Assembly (NCBI GenBank): GCA_033002965.1 | Contig: JAURVB010012601.1 | Span: 1 to 64,000 of the forward strand | DNA: 64,000 nucleotides | Source of the DNA: Piper betle | Lineage: Eukaryota; Streptophyta; Magnoliopsida; Piperales; Piperaceae | Direction: 5' to 3' | In this document: positions 60,372 through 64,000 of the stretch, one piece after another | Layout of the letters: every line of letters begins with the position of its first letter | Position numbering within the stretch: position 1 is the stretch's first letter | The notes under the pieces: generated by a model | Seen by the model: only the letters and a program-made list of their open reading frames with translations | The model's database searches: none | What the model was told of the DNA's origin: nothing | Made by a program: the position numbers and the translations under genes

Positions 60372-63355
60372 TGTAACACCCCCAAATCCGGTTCACACTC
60401 GTGAACCAAACCGGCATGTTACAGGCCCCGGTTAGGTCGGCTAACCCGAACCTAACTCGTGCGGATCCAATCTCGGCGTCTTAAGATGAAGATACAACTC
60501 GTAATGCATGGATGAATACACAAACCTAACATGGTACTACATGAATGACATGCAAGTCAGAGTACACACCAAACAATCCCGATAAAAATTAATAAAAGTT
60601 TTGAAATATAACGGACAGAATTTCCCCTAAAAATGTAATTAGGGGCCACCCTGTCAAATATACATATAAAAATATATGTAACCAACTATCAAATAATTTC
60701 ATTCACACAGAATCTAATCTACTATACACTCATGCTGAAGCTTGGGTTTCAACCCATCATACTTTTGCTGCGCTACTCTGATCATTTCATTTCATCTCAT
60801 TGTCATGCCTCAAACATTTACTCATAGCATGTTTATAAAATAATATCATAAAAAAAACATTAAACATTCAATCACCCAATGTGTGTGTGCAGAAGACCTT
60901 ATTGCTCCTCCGTCCTGGCCGGCCCATCCATCTCGTGCTTATCACCTACATATATATAAGAAAAACGTCAGTAACAAGCGTTACTGGTCCGGAAAAGAAA
61001 ATAACTATAACAAACTGGCTATGAGAGCAAACTCTCATATGAAAGAAACATCATATACTTCCTCAAGAACACTCTGAAGGGCACTACTGAGGAGCCACTG
61101 GGCTGCAGACCCGGTAGCATCCCGAACTTACTGCTGCTGGTACTGTGCTACTCTCAGCACTTCTTTTTCAGTACTTCTCGTGAAACTTTATCCTAAGCCC
61201 TCTCCTTACCTCCATATTTCTCCTGGCCTTGAGCACGAAGGCCGAGTACTCTCAGGCAGTCGCCTTTAGTACCCTTTGAACCACAAGTCCGGACATGCGC
61301 TGTACTAAACAGTACCCGTAAACCTCCACGTTCTCCGGGTGTGAGGAACTCAAACGCGGAGTTGTCAGGATCCCTCGGGAATGGAACAGTCCGCTGGCAC
61401 TAATCCAGAGCCCGCTTTGACTGTCACGGCATCCTCTGCATGGTACGTGCAGTCGGTTTCTCCATCTCTCGTCTCACTGAAAACGCGATAAAACATATAT
61501 ATATAGGCCTGGGTAGGGATTCATATAATAGGCCCGAAGGCAACTTGTGGTGGATCTTGTTTTCGAAATCAACCTCGAGGGATCTCATCCTCGAGGGGTT
61601 ATTAATCCGGAAAATGTTCGGTTAAATGGCCCGAGTTAAGTGGGATCCGATAAAACGCCACTTAACCCGTCCTGCAGATAATAAATTAAACATACAATAG
61701 AAAAGCGTAAAACAGAGACGAGTCCTAAACGGACCTGGTAGAAGCTCCAAGCGTGTCATCGCGCCTAGGCGGCGAGCTCCTACTCCGTACCTACACATCA
61801 AAACTAAATACTAACGCCCGCTAACTAAATGATGCATCAAACTCAATAACATCACAATCGCAATGCAATCATTCATCAACATAACAATCAGAAAATCATA
61901 AAAATTAATTAATCCTAGCTCATCCTATTTATACTAATTTTATTACATGTCTGTAACTTATGTCGTGGTCACTTATCATGCTCTGACCTGATCTACTTCA
62001 TTAGACTACTTACTGTTCATTCGCAATTACCCAAATCATACAATCATCCCTTTACTCATAATTAGGCATTACTCATGACGGTTAATCAAATCTAGCATAC
62101 TGTGCTAACATTCATCATGACAACTAGTTAATTCTAGCATGCTATGCTAACAATCATATTCAATTTTAAATAACTCAATCGGAGGTAATTATACCTCACG
62201 TCGTCGGCAATCGGCGACGGCTAGGGTTCCGTCGCGCGTCTCGGAGCTCGAATTCGGCGCTCCTCGGCGTCCGACGTTCGATCGGGCTCCACTGGGTGAG
62301 CCCCGCGGAAGATCCGGTGGATTCCGGCGAATCCCAGAAATTCCGATTTTTCCGGCGGTTTTCCGGCGACTTCCGGTGGTTTTCCGGCGACAATCGCCGG
62401 CAGCGTCTACTGGTCGGAAAGGGGTCGTGTTGGGTACCCTCGGAACCGGCTCGGCGGCCCCGACTCATCTATGACCTCAGCGTGGCCAATGGAGGCGGCG
62501 GCTCGCCGGAAAACGGCAAAACAGAGGCCGGCCGTGGTGGTTGCTAGATCCGGCCGGCCACGGCGGCGACGGCCTCCGCTCCGGTCAGGAAGCGTCACTA
62601 GGTGGTCGAGGGTGCTGAGGCGACCACCTGATCGTGGTGGCGATGCTCGCCGGCGGCGGAATCGGCGACGCGACCGAAATGTAGCCGCGGCGCTAGGCGA
62701 GCCGATTCCGACGTTGCGGCGGCCTGGCAGCGGCCGGGGCTGGTCGGGGCGGCACGGCGACGCCGTGGCGGAGCTGGGCGGCGACGATCGGCGGCCGGGC
62801 GGCGCCGACAGCGGCGGCGGCGACGCTGCACAGTGGCGGCGTCGGGGTTTGGGCGTGGGGAGAAAATGTCGTCGTGGAGAAGAAAGGTTGGGTGGCAAAC
62901 TTGTAATTAAGACTTGACTCGTCTCCGGCTCGAGTCAAGTATAATAACTAGGTCGTATTAAATCCTAAAAAATTCATAAAAATCGGGAAAAATCCCGTAA
63001 AATCAAACAACATCAAAAAAAATCATAATGATATGCTCTAGAGCTATCAACCCACCCGAAATGCCCGTAACGCATCCTGACGCAATAAACGACCTAAAAC
63101 TAATTCTACGATCCATTATATGTAAAAATAATAAAAAAATCACTGGCATACTCTCATATATTCTGATAACTCATTCTGTTCTGCTGTGTTCATGACGTTA
63201 TCATCATATACTTGGGTACGCATGACCCTCATAGCTCATACACGCGACCGGCGTCGGCTCGGTACACGTGTCCTGAAACTGACTCAATTCAAAAAATAAC
63301 GGTCGACTCGACCGGTTCTGAATATAAAACCCTAACTCGAATCGTGGGTTTTACA
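60372..63355 (+). mobile_element. Solo LTR copy 3 (2984 bp, TSD CTCTG)
   Basis: It starts TGTAACACCCCC and ends GGGTTTTACA, with CTCTG on both sides (60367-60371 and 63356-63360). Same orientation as copy 1. It contains the stem-loop (61632-61669), the CpG-rich core (62200-62900) and the conserved GTATAATT edge, but is more diverged from copies 1 and 2 than they are from each other. No gag or pol. Open frames inside the CpG core are composition-driven. Confidence 0.9.
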
Positions 63356-63360
63356 CTCTG

Positions 63361-64000
63361 GGCTCTTCCTATGTCCAGGAAAATTGAGGGGGGTGGAGGG
63401 TATAGAGATTTGGTGGCTTGGGAAGATGAATCTTGTTGGGCCCTTTGGGCCCCCACCCAAGCTCCGAAACTACTGTTTGGCCTTCGGGCCACTAAAAGGG
63501 ACTTTAAACAACCAAAAAAACTTGCAATATGTGTCAGATGCCTCTCTTAATCCAAAAGCTAGCTCAAGAATTAAAACTTTCCCATTAGCCTATATACAAA
63601 TCGACAATAACCTCAACGGCCGATGTGGGACAAACCCAACAAATCTCCTCCTTCCTACCTCTATTCCCCTACAAGTGATGCACCCTTTTATTTTATCTTT
63701 TTTTTTGTAAAAAAAAGGTGGGCCCTATAACCCATGTGAAAATTATTGCAAACATTAGCCCCCTCAGTGGCTTATCTATTTAATATGCTTATTGATGTGT
63801 TACTTTAAAAGAAAAAAATTACAAAATTTATAACAGTTTGACATGCTGACTTTGTATTGCAATTTTTTTCAAACTTATCTACTCTTTTTTTTTACTTTTT
63901 ATTTTCTCTTTGTTAATAATATATACACTACACGATATCTCTTGTTCGAAAAAATTAGGTTTCACCCAACGAGATGTGACCTCCTGCCACGGGTTCCTGC
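63361..64000. other. Right flank of solo LTR copy 3 and window end
   Basis: Continuation of the element interrupted by copy 3 to about 63640, then AT-rich DNA. No gene recognised. Confidence 0.5.

Noticed and set aside
62196..62938. ORFs of up to 163 codons
   Set aside because: Same LTR core in solo LTR copy 3; not genes.

Overview
This window is nuclear DNA of a flowering plant. The genes have many short exons with GT-AG introns, the intergenic DNA is AT-rich, and there are plant-specific genes (a Shaker K+ channel with ankyrin and KHA domains, a BOR-type borate exporter, a plastid-type protein). Plant-type LTR, LINE and hAT elements fill much of the sequence, and there is a decayed piece of plastid DNA. 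I cannot decide monocot versus eudicot, or the species, from the sequence alone.

Layout. 1-2739: a 301-bp tandem repeat, then a collapsed Ty1/copia element (gag, protease start, then directly an LTR). 2740-18270: an L1-type LINE on the minus strand, broken into three pieces by nested insertions. One is an old, decayed ~2.96-kb solo LTR (4187-12135), which itself holds a hAT deletion derivative, a hAT MITE and a younger solo LTR (8789-11661). The other is a 4.4-kb hAT transposon (13465-17889) sitting in the LINE endonuclease domain. 18700-20712: an intact eight-exon Ran GTPase gene (minus). 22240-27190: an old LTR-like GC-rich block split by a second solo LTR (23010-25847). 27560-27875: a nuclear copy of the plastid psbA-trnH region. 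29187-32052: a four-exon gene for a 73-residue membrane protein, whose last intron carries a TRIM-like element. 33647-34006: a one-exon plastid-type protein gene (minus). 36418-36676: a possible small secreted-peptide gene. 43344-47718: an AKT1-type K+ channel gene with a one-base frameshift in its last exon. 48727-51876: a BOR4-like borate exporter (minus, convergent with the channel gene). 53300-60371: mostly AT-rich or decayed repeat DNA. 60372-63355: a third intact solo LTR.

The most informative result is the solo-LTR family. Three copies have TG...CA ends and perfect 5-bp target duplications (ACAAT, CCTTG, CTCTG). A fourth, older copy recovers the same net length once its nested insertions are subtracted. 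All four share a stem-loop of about 12-bp arms; the younger copies share a CpG-rich core. No internal region of the parent retrotransposon is seen in the window. The genes are functionally unrelated: nuclear transport (Ran), potassium uptake (AKT1-like), borate efflux (BOR) and two small organelle or membrane proteins of unknown role.
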